The notes beneath the pieces were generated by a model. The model was not told the origin of the DNA, searched no databases, and worked only from the letters and a program-made list of their open reading frames with translations. From Rhinopithecimicrobium faecis (GTDB taxonomy: Bacteria; Bacteroidota; Bacteroidia; Sphingobacteriales; Sphingobacteriaceae): DNA of 64,000 bases. Below, in pieces: positions 53,807 through 63,558 of the stretch. Position 1 is the stretch's first letter; every line of letters starts with the position of its first letter. The stretch is from contig JAGKSB010000017.1 in assembly GCA_017942165.1 (NCBI GenBank), positions 1 to 64,000 of the forward strand. Reading direction: 5' to 3'. The position numbers were made by a program, and so were the translations under genes.

Positions 53807-54769
53807 ATGATGCTAATTAATAGTAGTACCGAGATGATGGAGCTCACGGGCTCCTGGTATGAATCCAATGTATTTAGCCGGGTGGTTAACGATATCGAAT
53901 TTGAAACGGATGATTTGTCGAATATTATCGGTGACGCTTTGATTGAAAAAGCCCAGAGTATCTATACAAGACTCCATGCAGAAAATAATTTAGAGGAAGC
54001 AGTAACCCAACTTGAAAAAGTATTACTTAGGAAAGTGCAGCTTCCAATAGCCATTATGGCGAGTTATCATTATTATCAGTCCAATATTGTGGCTCATGAG
54101 ACTACTTCTAGAGTCGTTAAAGTCAATGCTGAGAATGAAAAGCTAGCCTGGGAATGGATGCTAGACCGCGATGATCAGGCGCACCTGAAAAAAGCGCAAC
54201 GAGCAATTGATAATCTAATTGACTTTTTGGATAAAAATAAAATGGAGCAGTGGGTAACATCTGAAAAGTATCTGCAGTCAAAATCTTTATTTGTGAATAA
54301 TACGGAGGTCTTTGGGCGTTACTTCCCAATTGACAATTCAGCAAGATTTTATTATTTGGCAGAACCTATTTTGCGCGAAGTGCAAAATTTAAAGTTAAAA
54401 AAATCACTTGGTGAAGATTACGAAGCACTTTTAAGCGGCTTTCAAGCGGATTCATTATCGGATGCTCAACAGCGGATCTTGGATCATGCACGCCGGGCGC
54501 AAGTCTTATTTACCATAGCAATAGCGGTGGATAGATTGGCTATTCAAGTCTTGCCAGAAGGTGTTGTAAAAAAGATTAAATCGGCCTCTCAAAGTGTGAA
54601 TTCCAATAGTTCCGCCAATTTGGATGAACTTAAACGATTCACATCTCGCATGCTGCTGGATGCTGAAGACGCATTAAATGAAATCAAAAAAATCAGAAAC
54701 GCAGATTCCATTGTAAATGCGCGTTTAATACCTGAAAATAATCCATCAAATAAATTTGCAAGAACTTAA
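53807..54769 (+). CDS. phage head-tail connector-like protein (DUF6712-like)
   Basis: The 320-residue helical protein resembles DUF6712, a family found after portal genes in Bacteroidota phages: LPIAIMASYHYYQSNIVAHE, then ENEKLAWEWMLDRDDQAH. It starts one base after the portal stop. It probably forms part of the connector. Confidence 0.68.
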   Translation: MMLINSSTEMMELTGSWYESNVFSRVVNDIEFETDDLSNIIGDALIEKAQSIYTRLHAENNLEEAVTQLEKVLLRKVQLPIAIMASYHYYQSNIVAHETTSRVVKVNAENEKLAWEWMLDRDDQAHLKKAQRAIDNLIDFLDKNKMEQWVTSEKYLQSKSLFVNNTEVFGRYFPIDNSARFYYLAEPILREVQNLKLKKSLGEDYEALLSGFQADSLSDAQQRILDHARRAQVLFTIAIAVDRLAIQVLPEGVVKKIKSASQSVNSNSSANLDELKRFTSRMLLDAEDALNEIKKIRNADSIVNARLIPENNPSNKFART

Positions 54770-54770
54770 T

Positions 54771-55604
54771 ATGCATGTAATTGAAATATTCGAGAAAGGA
54801 AAAGTTCTTGAAATTCCAGCTCATTGGGATGAATGCTCGATTGAGCAGTTGAATTCCATGCTGAAATATGCATTCCAAGTAAGTGTTGGAAAGCTCAGTT
54901 ATGGAGAATTTAGGCTGCAAGTTTTTTGTTTGCTTACCGGATTTCAAGTAGCACCAAAGTATCAATATCATAACCGATTAGGGCTGTCCGATGCTATAAA
55001 TGAAAACCTTTATAAGCTGTCTGCAGAACTGTGTTCCTGGTGCTTTCTGGAGTCTGGTAGTAAACAAGATTTTAAAGTACAGCTAAATTATACTTCTATT
55101 AGAAACCCATTTCCATGTATTGAAATTTCGGGTAAGCATTGCACGGGGCCAGATGACTTATTAGGTAATTTAACATTCGCTGAATTTCGAAATGGACTAT
55201 CCATTATGCAGGACTATTTTCAATGTATTCAAAATGAAGAAATAGCAGAGGCTGAGGGGCTGCTAAATACATTTATTTCATTACTCTACAAATCTGAAGA
55301 TTGTACTAAGGTCGAGTTATATATCAAGCAGGCTATTCTAATCTGGTTTTGTTACTGTATACATTTTATTCAATCCGAGCCTATTGTGATTGATGGAAAT
55401 GAGTTAGATATATTCCTATTGTTCCCGAAAAATGATTCTCCATCAAACCAAACCAAGCAAAGTCTTGGGTGGTCAGGTTTATTATTTGAAGTTGCTGAAT
55501 CGGGGATTTTTGGCAATGTAGAAGCTGCTGATCAGACCAATTTGTTTCAGATACTCGCTTTCCTGTATAAAAAGTATTTAGATAATAAAAAACTTAAGAA
55601 ATGA
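54771..55604 (+). CDS. phage structural or assembly protein, unknown
   Basis: The 277-residue product (MHVIEIFEKGKVLEIPAHWD) shows no recognised motif. ATG at 54771 directly follows the previous stop and is preferred over a start at 54756, inside the previous gene. It overlaps the next gene by four bases (ATGA). Its place suggests a tail assembly role. Confidence 0.65.
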   Translation: MHVIEIFEKGKVLEIPAHWDECSIEQLNSMLKYAFQVSVGKLSYGEFRLQVFCLLTGFQVAPKYQYHNRLGLSDAINENLYKLSAELCSWCFLESGSKQDFKVQLNYTSIRNPFPCIEISGKHCTGPDDLLGNLTFAEFRNGLSIMQDYFQCIQNEEIAEAEGLLNTFISLLYKSEDCTKVELYIKQAILIWFCYCIHFIQSEPIVIDGNELDIFLLFPKNDSPSNQTKQSLGWSGLLFEVAESGIFGNVEAADQTNLFQILAFLYKKYLDNKKLKK

Positions 55605-56026
55605 TAAAAATCAGTGAATTTGTAAAAATATGCAACCAGATTAAAGATGTTTCTGGAGTAGACTGTGTTAAAATTTGTGCAGAGGAGGATCAGGGCATGC
55701 GTAAGCTCCAAGATGCGACTGGAACCATCTTAGTAGGCGTAATTCCTTCCATAGAATTTTCAGGAACTGAGGACGCTTATATTGCTAATTCAGCATGCCT
55801 ATTTTTCTTTTTGCAAAAAGAGAGAGAAGGCCAGTCATCAGAAAAGGAATTAGAGCAATATTCACAAACACAGGATTGTTTAATGAAGTTTAAAGAATGG
55901 ATTTTTGAAGATGGCAAAAGCTTATGTAAGATATTCCTAAATTTGAAAATTTCATCTGTTAGCATAGATCCTGAATATAATGTGTTTGGGAAGTATTTAG
56001 GTTGGTCAATAAAATTCATATATTAA
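55601..56026 (+). CDS. phage tail-completion-like protein, unknown
   Basis: The 141-residue protein overlaps the previous gene by ATGA, which shows coupling. It contains DQGMRKLQDATGTILVGVIP and SACLFFFLQKEREG. The size and place fit a tail terminator or completion protein. It is the last gene before the second AT-rich cargo cassette. Confidence 0.6.
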   Translation: MIKISEFVKICNQIKDVSGVDCVKICAEEDQGMRKLQDATGTILVGVIPSIEFSGTEDAYIANSACLFFFLQKEREGQSSEKELEQYSQTQDCLMKFKEWIFEDGKSLCKIFLNLKISSVSIDPEYNVFGKYLGWSIKFIY

Positions 56027-56457
56027 AATTCAATATAATTAATAAAATATTCTCAATTATTATTCTTCAAGCATACAATATATTATTAGCCGTATTATAA
56101 CTTCGATCACGGTAAATAATTCCATCTATTCTTCAAATTCACCAATTAGTCTGCTGGTTGGTTTATGTGATAAATTAGCTATCCATATTTTAAATATATA
56201 TTATCAAGAAAACAATCAAGATATCTATAATTATTTTTTACTTTATAATTCAAGTCAAATAATCGTAGTTATAATTAATAGTTTTAGATAGAATGCTTAG
56301 TGAAACTTTTTGTATATTGGTTTTGCTAATAGCGATGCTTAAGGGTAATATAGCATTCGTTGTAAATCAGAATGTTTTGTTGCTATCGAGCAAGTGAAAC
56401 TATATAAAAAAATAACAAACTGTGATTAACAAAAATGTTACTCAAAATTAAAAAAAA
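56027..56457. other. AT-rich gene-free stretch before the AIPR gene
   Basis: About 430 bases hold no convincing gene. A 34-codon frame at 56293-56397 (MLSETFCILVLLIAMLKGN) is hydrophobic and could be a leader or toxin peptide, but lacks other support. The base composition jumps in AT content at 56027, marking the left edge of cargo cassette 2. The promoter of the AIPR gene should lie here. Confidence 0.5.
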
Positions 56458-58167
56458 ATGGCTGGAATAAATGATTACAAAATAATTGGCAAGAAAAGTA
56501 AAAAGTACTTTGATTTATTAGCGACAGAGTTGGACTTTGATTATTCTTCTTTAGATGAAAAACAAATTGAAAGACTTGGATTTTATTTATTTATAATCGA
56601 ACATTTATCAAATTACTCGGATATCCTAGATATTGCTGATTTAGTGACAGATACAGATTTTAATTCTTTGCTGTATAATGAGAAATTTGATGATTGCGGA
56701 ATAGATGCAATTATCGTGGATGAAGAAGAGCACAATATTCAATTGTTTAATTTTAAGTATAGAAATAAATTTAATATTGGTAAACAAAGCCTCAATGAAA
56801 CTATTTTATCAAGTAAGTTTATTAATGCAATTATTAATGAAGACTTATCACAACTAGATGGTAAGACTAAAAAAGGAGCAGCAGAGATCGTTGAAAAATT
56901 GAATAGTAATGATGAATGGAAAATTTCTTTATTTGTTGTAAGTAATGAGGATATTGAGATTACTTCAAAAGATTATCATCTTGAACAAATGGAGAAAGTT
57001 TATGGCTTAGAAGTAATACTAGTAGGATTAGAGCAAATAAGCCAATTTGTTTCATTAAGACCAACCCCCGTGAATGCAGAATTAATTGTTGATAATGATG
57101 CAATAATGTCATTCTCAGAAAGTTCTATTTCATCTTCAAAATCTTATATTATTAGACTACCACTATCAGAAATAATTAGAATAACATGTGCAGATAGAGA
57201 TTTAAGAATGAATTATGGAATTGAAGTTCTAGAACCTTTAACAAAGGTGAATATAGACTATTCTGTATTGTTTGATAATGTTCGCGGTTTGGTAGTGAAA
57301 TCTAAATACAATAAGAACATATCATTTAGTTTAAAAAATGATCCTACAAAATTTTTCATGTACAACAATGGTTTAACACTTACCGCTAATGACATTAAAG
57401 CAGAACCAATTAATGCTAATAAAAAAATACGCCTAACAATCAATTCCCTTCAAGTATTAAATGGAGGTCAATCTTTGAGAACGATACATCAATTTAACAG
57501 TGAAGACCCTAAACATTTAGAAGATTATCTTTCCAAAAGTGAAGTGTTAGTTAGAATTTTTAAAACTTCCAAAGATTCCGATTTGAACAATAAAATTGCG
57601 GAATATACAAATAGTCAAAATTCTATATCCAATGTAGATTTGAAGTCACTTCGAAGCGAACAATTACAAATAGAACAATTCCTAGACGATCATAATATTA
57701 TATATTCAAGAAAAACTGGGGACATAGGTTTAGATTTAACTAAGAAATATTTACATAAAATAAGTATGGAAAGGTTTGGACAAATCTTAATGTCGTTTCG
57801 AGGTAAGCCTGAAAGAGCTACTAATCAGAAAAAATTCATTTTTGATAAATATTATGATGAATTGTTCCTTAGTGAAGCTTTCAATCTGGAATCTTGTCCA
57901 GAGATGATCATAAACTACTTCCTTGTAAAAAAAGAATATGAAAAATTAAAAGCAAGTATTACTTCAAGTGAACAAAAAGTATTTTACGTACTTTATATGA
58001 GCACAGTTATCAATAAGTCAATTCTTGATATAATTACCCTATTAGATCAGATAATAGAATCGTACACACCTTCGTCAGGAAAAATTTTATCAGAAGCTCG
58101 TAAATTGATACAACTTAACTTTAAAACTTACCTAGATGAGCAAATACTACCTACATTAAATGCTTAG
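56458..58167 (+). CDS. AIPR-family protein (abortive infection phage resistance type)
   Basis: The 569-residue protein carries the AIPR core: FDNVRGLVVKSKYN, FFMYNNGLTLTAND near residue 300, then LQVLNGGQSLRTIHQF, and IAEYTNSQNSISNVDLKSL. The N-terminal region (about residues 78-105) has DDCGIDAIIVDEEEHNIQLF followed by NFKY, in the manner of a PD-(D/E)XK nuclease core. AIPR proteins are linked to phage resistance, sometimes next to restriction systems. Here it lies inside a prophage late operon, so it may exclude competing phages. Confidence 0.8.
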   Translation: MAGINDYKIIGKKSKKYFDLLATELDFDYSSLDEKQIERLGFYLFIIEHLSNYSDILDIADLVTDTDFNSLLYNEKFDDCGIDAIIVDEEEHNIQLFNFKYRNKFNIGKQSLNETILSSKFINAIINEDLSQLDGKTKKGAAEIVEKLNSNDEWKISLFVVSNEDIEITSKDYHLEQMEKVYGLEVILVGLEQISQFVSLRPTPVNAELIVDNDAIMSFSESSISSSKSYIIRLPLSEIIRITCADRDLRMNYGIEVLEPLTKVNIDYSVLFDNVRGLVVKSKYNKNISFSLKNDPTKFFMYNNGLTLTANDIKAEPINANKKIRLTINSLQVLNGGQSLRTIHQFNSEDPKHLEDYLSKSEVLVRIFKTSKDSDLNNKIAEYTNSQNSISNVDLKSLRSEQLQIEQFLDDHNIIYSRKTGDIGLDLTKKYLHKISMERFGQILMSFRGKPERATNQKKFIFDKYYDELFLSEAFNLESCPEMIINYFLVKKEYEKLKASITSSEQKVFYVLYMSTVINKSILDIITLLDQIIESYTPSSGKILSEARKLIQLNFKTYLDEQILPTLNA

Positions 58168-58213
58168 CTCCATTTTTCTTGCGCAGGCGCAACACAGAAA
58201 ATCTGAGCTAAGC
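58162..58213 (+). other. nested RNA hairpin at the end of the AIPR gene
   Basis: Outer arms GCTTAGCTC and GAGCTAAGC enclose a second stem TTGCG-cagg-CGCAA. The AIPR stop codon lies inside the outer left arm. It could be a terminator or attenuator between the two cargo genes, or a recombination-type site. Confidence 0.5.
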
Positions 58214-58257
58214 CCCAAAAATTTAGCTGATCGATTTTTTAAAAAAAAGTAAATCTA

Positions 58258-58974
58258 ATGATAAACAAAATTGCAAAGCTATCTGCCATAATAGTTCTAA
58301 TAACTGTTTTTGTAATCTTATTAACATCTATAATAATTTTCCAAACACCAATTTTTAAGATTTTTAATTTTAATAATTCAGATAAGTTAACTGTATCAAC
58401 CGTCTTTAATAGCGTTTTGACTCCAATAGTTTCGTTGATTTCGGTAATACTTTTATATATTACTCTTTTAAAGCAAAATGAGTCAATAAATGATCAAAAA
58501 CAAGGAAGAAATGTAGAATTAATTCTTATGATGTTTAATCAATTAGTTTTGGAATATTCAAATTATGAAGTAGAAGATTATCATAGAGGAAATATCAAAA
58601 TATTTAAAGGATCGGATGCATTTATACGTACTATTTTTTTAATTAATAAAGATTCAGAAATGTTTATTAATTCTGAAAGATTTTCAAAAATAAGTGGTAT
58701 TATTTCTTCTTATATTTTAGTTCAAGATTTACTGTATTCTCTTAATATTGATAGTGAATCGAAACATGCTATTAATTATAAAATGGCTAATTTTTACGAA
58801 GTTAATCTTAGAACACCATTGATAATTTATGCGACATTATTAAAAAATGAGGTACGTGATGATATAGTTATGTTTATAAGAGACGTAATAAGTTTTGAAA
58901 AAGGACGTGGTTCAGAATTTGACCCTAATACATTCGTAATTGATCCTAAATATAGTAATATTCAAGACTTTTAA
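58258..58974 (+). CDS. two-helix membrane protein of cargo cassette 2 (abortive-infection-like)
   Basis: The 238-residue protein has two membrane helices (SAIIVLITVFVILLTSIIIF and SVLTPIVSLISVILLYITLL) followed by a cytosolic helical domain of about 150 residues. This layout, with a SVLTPI...LLYITL second helix and a polar tail with QNESINDQK, recalls putative phage abortive-infection proteins (putAbiC-like). No catalytic motif is seen. It lies 90 bases after the AIPR gene and shares its AT bias. Confidence 0.55.
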   Translation: MINKIAKLSAIIVLITVFVILLTSIIIFQTPIFKIFNFNNSDKLTVSTVFNSVLTPIVSLISVILLYITLLKQNESINDQKQGRNVELILMMFNQLVLEYSNYEVEDYHRGNIKIFKGSDAFIRTIFLINKDSEMFINSERFSKISGIISSYILVQDLLYSLNIDSESKHAINYKMANFYEVNLRTPLIIYATLLKNEVRDDIVMFIRDVISFEKGRGSEFDPNTFVIDPKYSNIQDF

Positions 58975-59149
58975 TTTTTAAACACTGAATTTTAATAAAT
59001 TTAACTCTTATAATTAGTTATAATGCTATTTTACAGGTGTTTATGTGTTTTCTGAAATTAATATAACTAACTCACACACATTTCTGCCCAGTCCGCCCAA
59101 CACTTGAAATGCATTGCATTTTTTCGAAAAAACGGGATATATGACCTTT

Positions 59150-59199
59150 ATTTAACAAAAACAGCCTTTAAATGCATTTAAAGGCTGTTTTTGTTAAAT
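59150..59199. repeat. 50-base perfect palindrome
   Basis: Bases 59150-59199 form a perfect palindrome without a loop, centred on ATGCAT, with AACAAAAACAGCC near the left end. As RNA it would fold into a very stable hairpin with a U run, so it works as a bidirectional terminator between cargo cassette 2 and the tail genes. No other 50-base palindrome was seen in the window. Confidence 0.9.
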
Positions 59200-59314
59200 T
59201 GCATTTTCTATTTTTCAGCAAATTGGATAAATTTCGACAAAATTCGCATTCTCCTGAATCTTGTCCTTTTGCTCCCGAGTACATGTAAATACCTTAGCTT
59301 ATCAATATTAAGGT

Positions 59315-59707
59315 ATGTCAACAATTCAGACTCAATTCATCAAAGAAATACTGCAATCCGAAGGCAAACGTTTTCTGAGAAATCAGGGGATGGCCATTCG
59401 AAAGGAATTAAAATTCAAGACTAAACGGCTTCTGCAGGACCGAACAGCTACGGTGTTATCCAGTGCGGAATCTGATGCCGTTTTATCTATTAAGACTCCC
59501 CATTATGGCCGTTTGTTAGACCTTCGGAAGAAATCTTCTAAACCCGGTAAAGCAGGCGCCAGGACCACCTCCAAATCCTATCGTATTCACAATCGATTTG
59601 TCATGGGACATTACTACGCGATTGGCTTCCGGCTGATGTTTGATTTCACTGATGAAGTAAGAAATGATATTGTTAAACGATTTAAAGGAAGGTTAAGCAA
59701 TGGGTAA
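59315..59707 (+). CDS. minor phage tail protein, unknown
   Basis: The 130-residue basic protein (FKTKRLLQDRTATVLSSAES; GHYYAIGFRLMFDFTDEVRN) is encoded directly ahead of the tape-measure gene, with an 8-base overlap. The ATG is preceded by an 8-base inverted repeat (ATACCTTA/TAAGGTAT) that reaches into the start codon. Confidence 0.65.
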   Translation: MSTIQTQFIKEILQSEGKRFLRNQGMAIRKELKFKTKRLLQDRTATVLSSAESDAVLSIKTPHYGRLLDLRKKSSKPGKAGARTTSKSYRIHNRFVMGHYYAIGFRLMFDFTDEVRNDIVKRFKGRLSNG

Positions 59708-62700
59708 GAAACTAACGCAGGAAGATTTAGTACTGAATATTATTGTCAATGGCAATAAAGCGAAATCTGAGATCGGCCAATTAGGCCGCAATATTCAGGA
59801 TACGAAAGTTAAGCTATCGGCGGCGCAAGAGGAGATGAAGAAACTGGATCGTCAAGGCCAGTCCAACTCCACGCGCTATCAAGAACTCTCACGCCAGGTT
59901 CAGCAGTATAATGCAACGATTACAGATAGTAAAAAGCGACTCGCTGAGTTAAACCAATCGATGAAGTTGGAAGATCAATCTATTAAGCAGCTTGAAACTT
60001 CACTGAAACGTTTAAAGAATTTACGCAAAGAATCAGCGCCAAACAGTGATCAGTATGCAGAATACTCTAAGCAAATTACGGCTGTTACTGGCAGGCTTCG
60101 CGAGCTTCAAGTTGGCACCGAGCAAACTGGGAATGTCCTGTCTAATATGGGATCTAATCTGAATAAGTACATCGGTATCGCTGTTGCTGCCGGGGCTTCA
60201 TTTATTGCTTTCTGGTCCGGTGTGAAAGGGGCTACGGATGAGTATGCGAAATTTGATGATATCTTGTCGGATGTCATGAAAACGACCAATCTCAATAAAG
60301 ATGCCGTTAAAGAATTAAATGCTGAGCTGGAAACTCTGCAAACTAGAACTTCCCAGGAGGATCTTCTGGGCCTTAGCCGTATCGCTGGAAAGCTAGGCTA
60401 TACAGAAATTGCTGAGATATCAGAGTTTGTACGTGCCAATAATGAAATTGTTGTTGCCCTAAACGATGATCTAGGTGGGAACGTAGAAGAGACGGTCAAT
60501 ATAATAGGAAAGCTCGTCGATATCTTTAAGCTGAAAGATATGTATTCTACCGAGGATGCCTTTCGAAAGGTAGGATCTGCGATCAATGAATTGGGTATGG
60601 CATCCACAGCCAATGAAGGGTATATGGTGGAATTTGCTCGGCGTATGGCTGGGGTTGCTCCACTTGCCGGTATTACCATTGAACAAATTTTAGGCTTAGG
60701 AGCTACGCTGGATCAGCTTGGTCAAAGCGAAGAGGTGGCCTCAACAGCCTTGAGTAAGCTTTTTGTGAAAATGGCCTCCGATGCAAGCACCTTTGCCAAA
60801 TATGCCGGTATGTCAATTACAGATTTTAAAAAGCTATTGGAAGATGATTTTATGCTGGCTTTCACTAGAGTGCTTCAGGGCGTAAAAGATAACTCTGCAG
60901 GGATTAATGAGCTTGCTGCAACCTTAGGTGATCTGGGGGAAGATAGTGGGCGTGTTATTGGCGTACTGGGAACGATGGCAAATAATGTCGATGTGCTCAC
61001 GGGATCCATTGCTTTATCCAATAAGGCTATGCAGGATGGCACATCCATCACCACGGAATACAACATTAAAAATGAAAATGCGGCTGCTAAATTAGAAATG
61101 GCTCAGAAGGAAGCAGCTAAATTCCGGCGTGAATTAGGGGAGAAGCTTTGGCCTATTATGACCACAGGTAATTCGCTATTAACTATTTTCTATCAGGTGC
61201 TAGCTACCGCCATTACTTTTATTGCGTCTAATATTAAACTAATCTCCGTTTTAGCCATCACCTTATCGGTTTACACCCTGTCTGTGAATGCCGCTACACT
61301 TGCTGAATATGCCAAAGCGAAAGCCACGGCCATCGCTACAGCGGCTACGCGGTTATTTAATGCGGCTATTGCAGCAAATCCCTTGGGTTTATTTTTGACA
61401 GCCTTAGTTGGTGTGGCTTCCGCGCTGTTGATTTATAGGGATCATTCCCAAGATGCGCAGCTCGCTACCAAGGAACTTTCGGGCTCCATGAAGGAAGCTA
61501 AAAAAGATTACGAACGGCAAACGCAAGCGATCGAGCGTAATTTGGCTGCTGCACTCGATAAAACTAAATCGGATGGACTTCGACTTGCCGCGATTAAAAA
61601 CTTGCGTGATGCAATGCCGGGCGTGCTACAAGATTATTCCGATGAGGCGATTATGGCAGGAAAAGCAACGGCAGCTATTAAAGATCAAATCAAGCAGCTA
61701 ATAACACTTTCCACGGTACGCGCCTATCAAAGTAAAATGGAAAAGTTATCCGCTCAGAAGTTGGATTTAAATGATCAACTAGAACGGGGATATCAAGGTG
61801 CCGGCTTTAGCGATAAGCTATCGATTATGCCTGAAATTATTTTTTCATCGAATTATGAGAAGTCCTATCAAGAGGCTGTGAAAAAGCGAATCGGGGCTAT
61901 CGAAAAGGCGCAAGCCATGATCGGCAATAAAGCCCTGGAGGAACAAGCCAAATTGAACGCATCGCTGGTCGCATTGCCCAGCACGAATATCCCGAACAAT
62001 AAAGTAACCCTCATGGATGCTGATAAACCTAAAAAAGATGCTGGTATTCAAAAGGTTCAGGATAGGATCGCGGTGGAGATTGATTCGTGGAAAAAAATGA
62101 ATACCATTCAAAATGATGGGATGGATAAGCAGCTAATTGATCTAGATGCCAAGTATGCGGAGTTTCTAAAAATAACGACTCATCATGAGTCTAAGCGCGC
62201 CGAGGTAGCAGAAATTTATACTACCTTGAAATTAAAGCGCCTACATGAGTTGGATGAGCAGGCTGCTAAGGATTATTTAGCCCAGAAGAAACAAGAATTT
62301 GAAAGCTCCTCCCAGCTGATTAGGAGTCAAGCAGAAGCGGAATACCAATTTAAGCTGCAGCAAATTGACCTTCAAAATACCACAGAGGAAGAAAAGTTTC
62401 TTCAGAAGACGCTGCTCGAAGAAGATTATAGACTGCAGCAATTTAACCAGCAGCAGCAGGATTTAGTGGCCAAGGCACTGCTATTAACGCAATTTGAAGA
62501 ATCCGGTAACTTAGAAATAGAGCAAGTCAAGCAAATCGCTGAGGAAAAAGCTAAAATTCAAAAAGATTATGTAAACAATCAAATTGCAGAATCACAGCGA
62601 GAGTCTGCCAAAAGACTTGAAATTGAGCGTAATACCAATGAGGCTCTTTATCAATTAAAGGCCGATACAGTGAAAGCTTATGAAAATGCGTTTTCTATTA

Positions 62701-63482
62701 TTGGTGGATTTTTTAGTGAGAATGCTAAGATTGCCAATATATTCTTAGTACTGGAGAAGGCGGCAGCAGCGGCCAGTGTGATTGTGAATTTACAGAAAGA
62801 GATTGCCGGCTACTATGCTGCCAATGCCTTATTGGGTCCTGCTGGTGCGGTTATCGCTTCCACCATGGCTGGGGCTGCCAAGATCAGAGCCGGAATATCC
62901 TTGGCTACCATTGCAGCAACGACCATTCAAGGGATATCAAGTAATAATAAAAAATCGAAAGATAAAAGTTCCACCACCGTTTCAGGGCGTGAGTCCGGTG
63001 GTTATTTCTCAGTGACTCGGGAGCAAGATGGCCGTAAATTCCGCGCTCAGTCCAATCCTGGAAAAAGAGGTTTTATAAACCGGCCTACAGTCTTAGTTGG
63101 GGAAAATGGAAATGAGTGGGTGGCAAACGCTTCGGTGGTGAATAACCCGGAATTGCGTCCGATCATCGATGTGCTGGATATCGCTCAAAAAAATGGTCAT
63201 ATCAGCTCCTTAACACTCCGGGAAGTATTAGCACAAGCAAATGGCCGTATTGCTGGCCGGGAAAATGGTGGATTCTTTAAACAGTCAAAAAATAACGTCG
63301 CTACACAAGCGCCTTCATTTGAAGAATTAGCTCTTATTTTAAAATCGCAAAGTGCCCTTGTTGAGAAGTTAACTAATCAGCTAGATAAAGGTATTACAGC
63401 GGAAGTTTCGCTTTTAGGTAAGGGCGGTTTTATTGAAAAACAAAAAGAATTAGCTTCCATTCAGTCCAATGCTAACTTATAA
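59700..63482 (+). CDS. phage tail tape-measure protein
   Basis: The 1260-residue protein has an N-terminal coiled coil (about residues 20-140), a TP901-type core (NKYIGIAVAAGASFIAFWSG; TNLNKDAVKELNAELETLQT), hydrophobic segments near residues 510-570 (ITFIASNIKLISVLAITLSV; AANPLGLFLTALVGVASALL), a second long coiled coil and a Gly-rich C-terminal part. Its length sets tail length, which at about 1260 residues implies a long-tailed siphovirus-like particle. Confidence 0.92.
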   Translation: MGKKLTQEDLVLNIIVNGNKAKSEIGQLGRNIQDTKVKLSAAQEEMKKLDRQGQSNSTRYQELSRQVQQYNATITDSKKRLAELNQSMKLEDQSIKQLETSLKRLKNLRKESAPNSDQYAEYSKQITAVTGRLRELQVGTEQTGNVLSNMGSNLNKYIGIAVAAGASFIAFWSGVKGATDEYAKFDDILSDVMKTTNLNKDAVKELNAELETLQTRTSQEDLLGLSRIAGKLGYTEIAEISEFVRANNEIVVALNDDLGGNVEETVNIIGKLVDIFKLKDMYSTEDAFRKVGSAINELGMASTANEGYMVEFARRMAGVAPLAGITIEQILGLGATLDQLGQSEEVASTALSKLFVKMASDASTFAKYAGMSITDFKKLLEDDFMLAFTRVLQGVKDNSAGINELAATLGDLGEDSGRVIGVLGTMANNVDVLTGSIALSNKAMQDGTSITTEYNIKNENAAAKLEMAQKEAAKFRRELGEKLWPIMTTGNSLLTIFYQVLATAITFIASNIKLISVLAITLSVYTLSVNAATLAEYAKAKATAIATAATRLFNAAIAANPLGLFLTALVGVASALLIYRDHSQDAQLATKELSGSMKEAKKDYERQTQAIERNLAAALDKTKSDGLRLAAIKNLRDAMPGVLQDYSDEAIMAGKATAAIKDQIKQLITLSTVRAYQSKMEKLSAQKLDLNDQLERGYQGAGFSDKLSIMPEIIFSSNYEKSYQEAVKKRIGAIEKAQAMIGNKALEEQAKLNASLVALPSTNIPNNKVTLMDADKPKKDAGIQKVQDRIAVEIDSWKKMNTIQNDGMDKQLIDLDAKYAEFLKITTHHESKRAEVAEIYTTLKLKRLHELDEQAAKDYLAQKKQEFESSSQLIRSQAEAEYQFKLQQIDLQNTTEEEKFLQKTLLEEDYRLQQFNQQQQDLVAKALLLTQFEESGNLEIEQVKQIAEEKAKIQKDYVNNQIAESQRESAKRLEIERNTNEALYQLKADTVKAYENAFSIIGGFFSENAKIANIFLVLEKAAAAASVIVNLQKEIAGYYAANALLGPAGAVIASTMAGAAKIRAGISLATIAATTIQGISSNNKKSKDKSSTTVSGRESGGYFSVTREQDGRKFRAQSNPGKRGFINRPTVLVGENGNEWVANASVVNNPELRPIIDVLDIAQKNGHISSLTLREVLAQANGRIAGRENGGFFKQSKNNVATQAPSFEELALILKSQSALVEKLTNQLDKGITAEVSLLGKGGFIEKQKELASIQSNANL

Positions 63483-63491
63483 TTCCACCTG

Positions 63492-63516
63492 CGCGGCATT
63501 GCTTTGATATGCCGCG
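63492..63516. terminator. hairpin after the tape-measure gene
   Basis: CGCGGCAT and ATGCCGCG with a 9-base loop follow the stop. No T run is present, so termination is uncertain. Confidence 0.4.
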
Positions 63517-63558
63517 TATGTCCTTTAAATAGCCTAAATTCTAAGATAATTTTACTTT

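Noticed and set aside
56293..56397. 34-codon hydrophobic frame before the AIPR gene as a toxin or leader peptide.
   Set aside because: No ribosome-binding site or similar peptide is visible, and such frames are common in AT-rich DNA.
62803..63015. 70-codon frame inside the tape-measure gene.
   Set aside because: Different frame from a long, well-supported coding region; a shadow frame.
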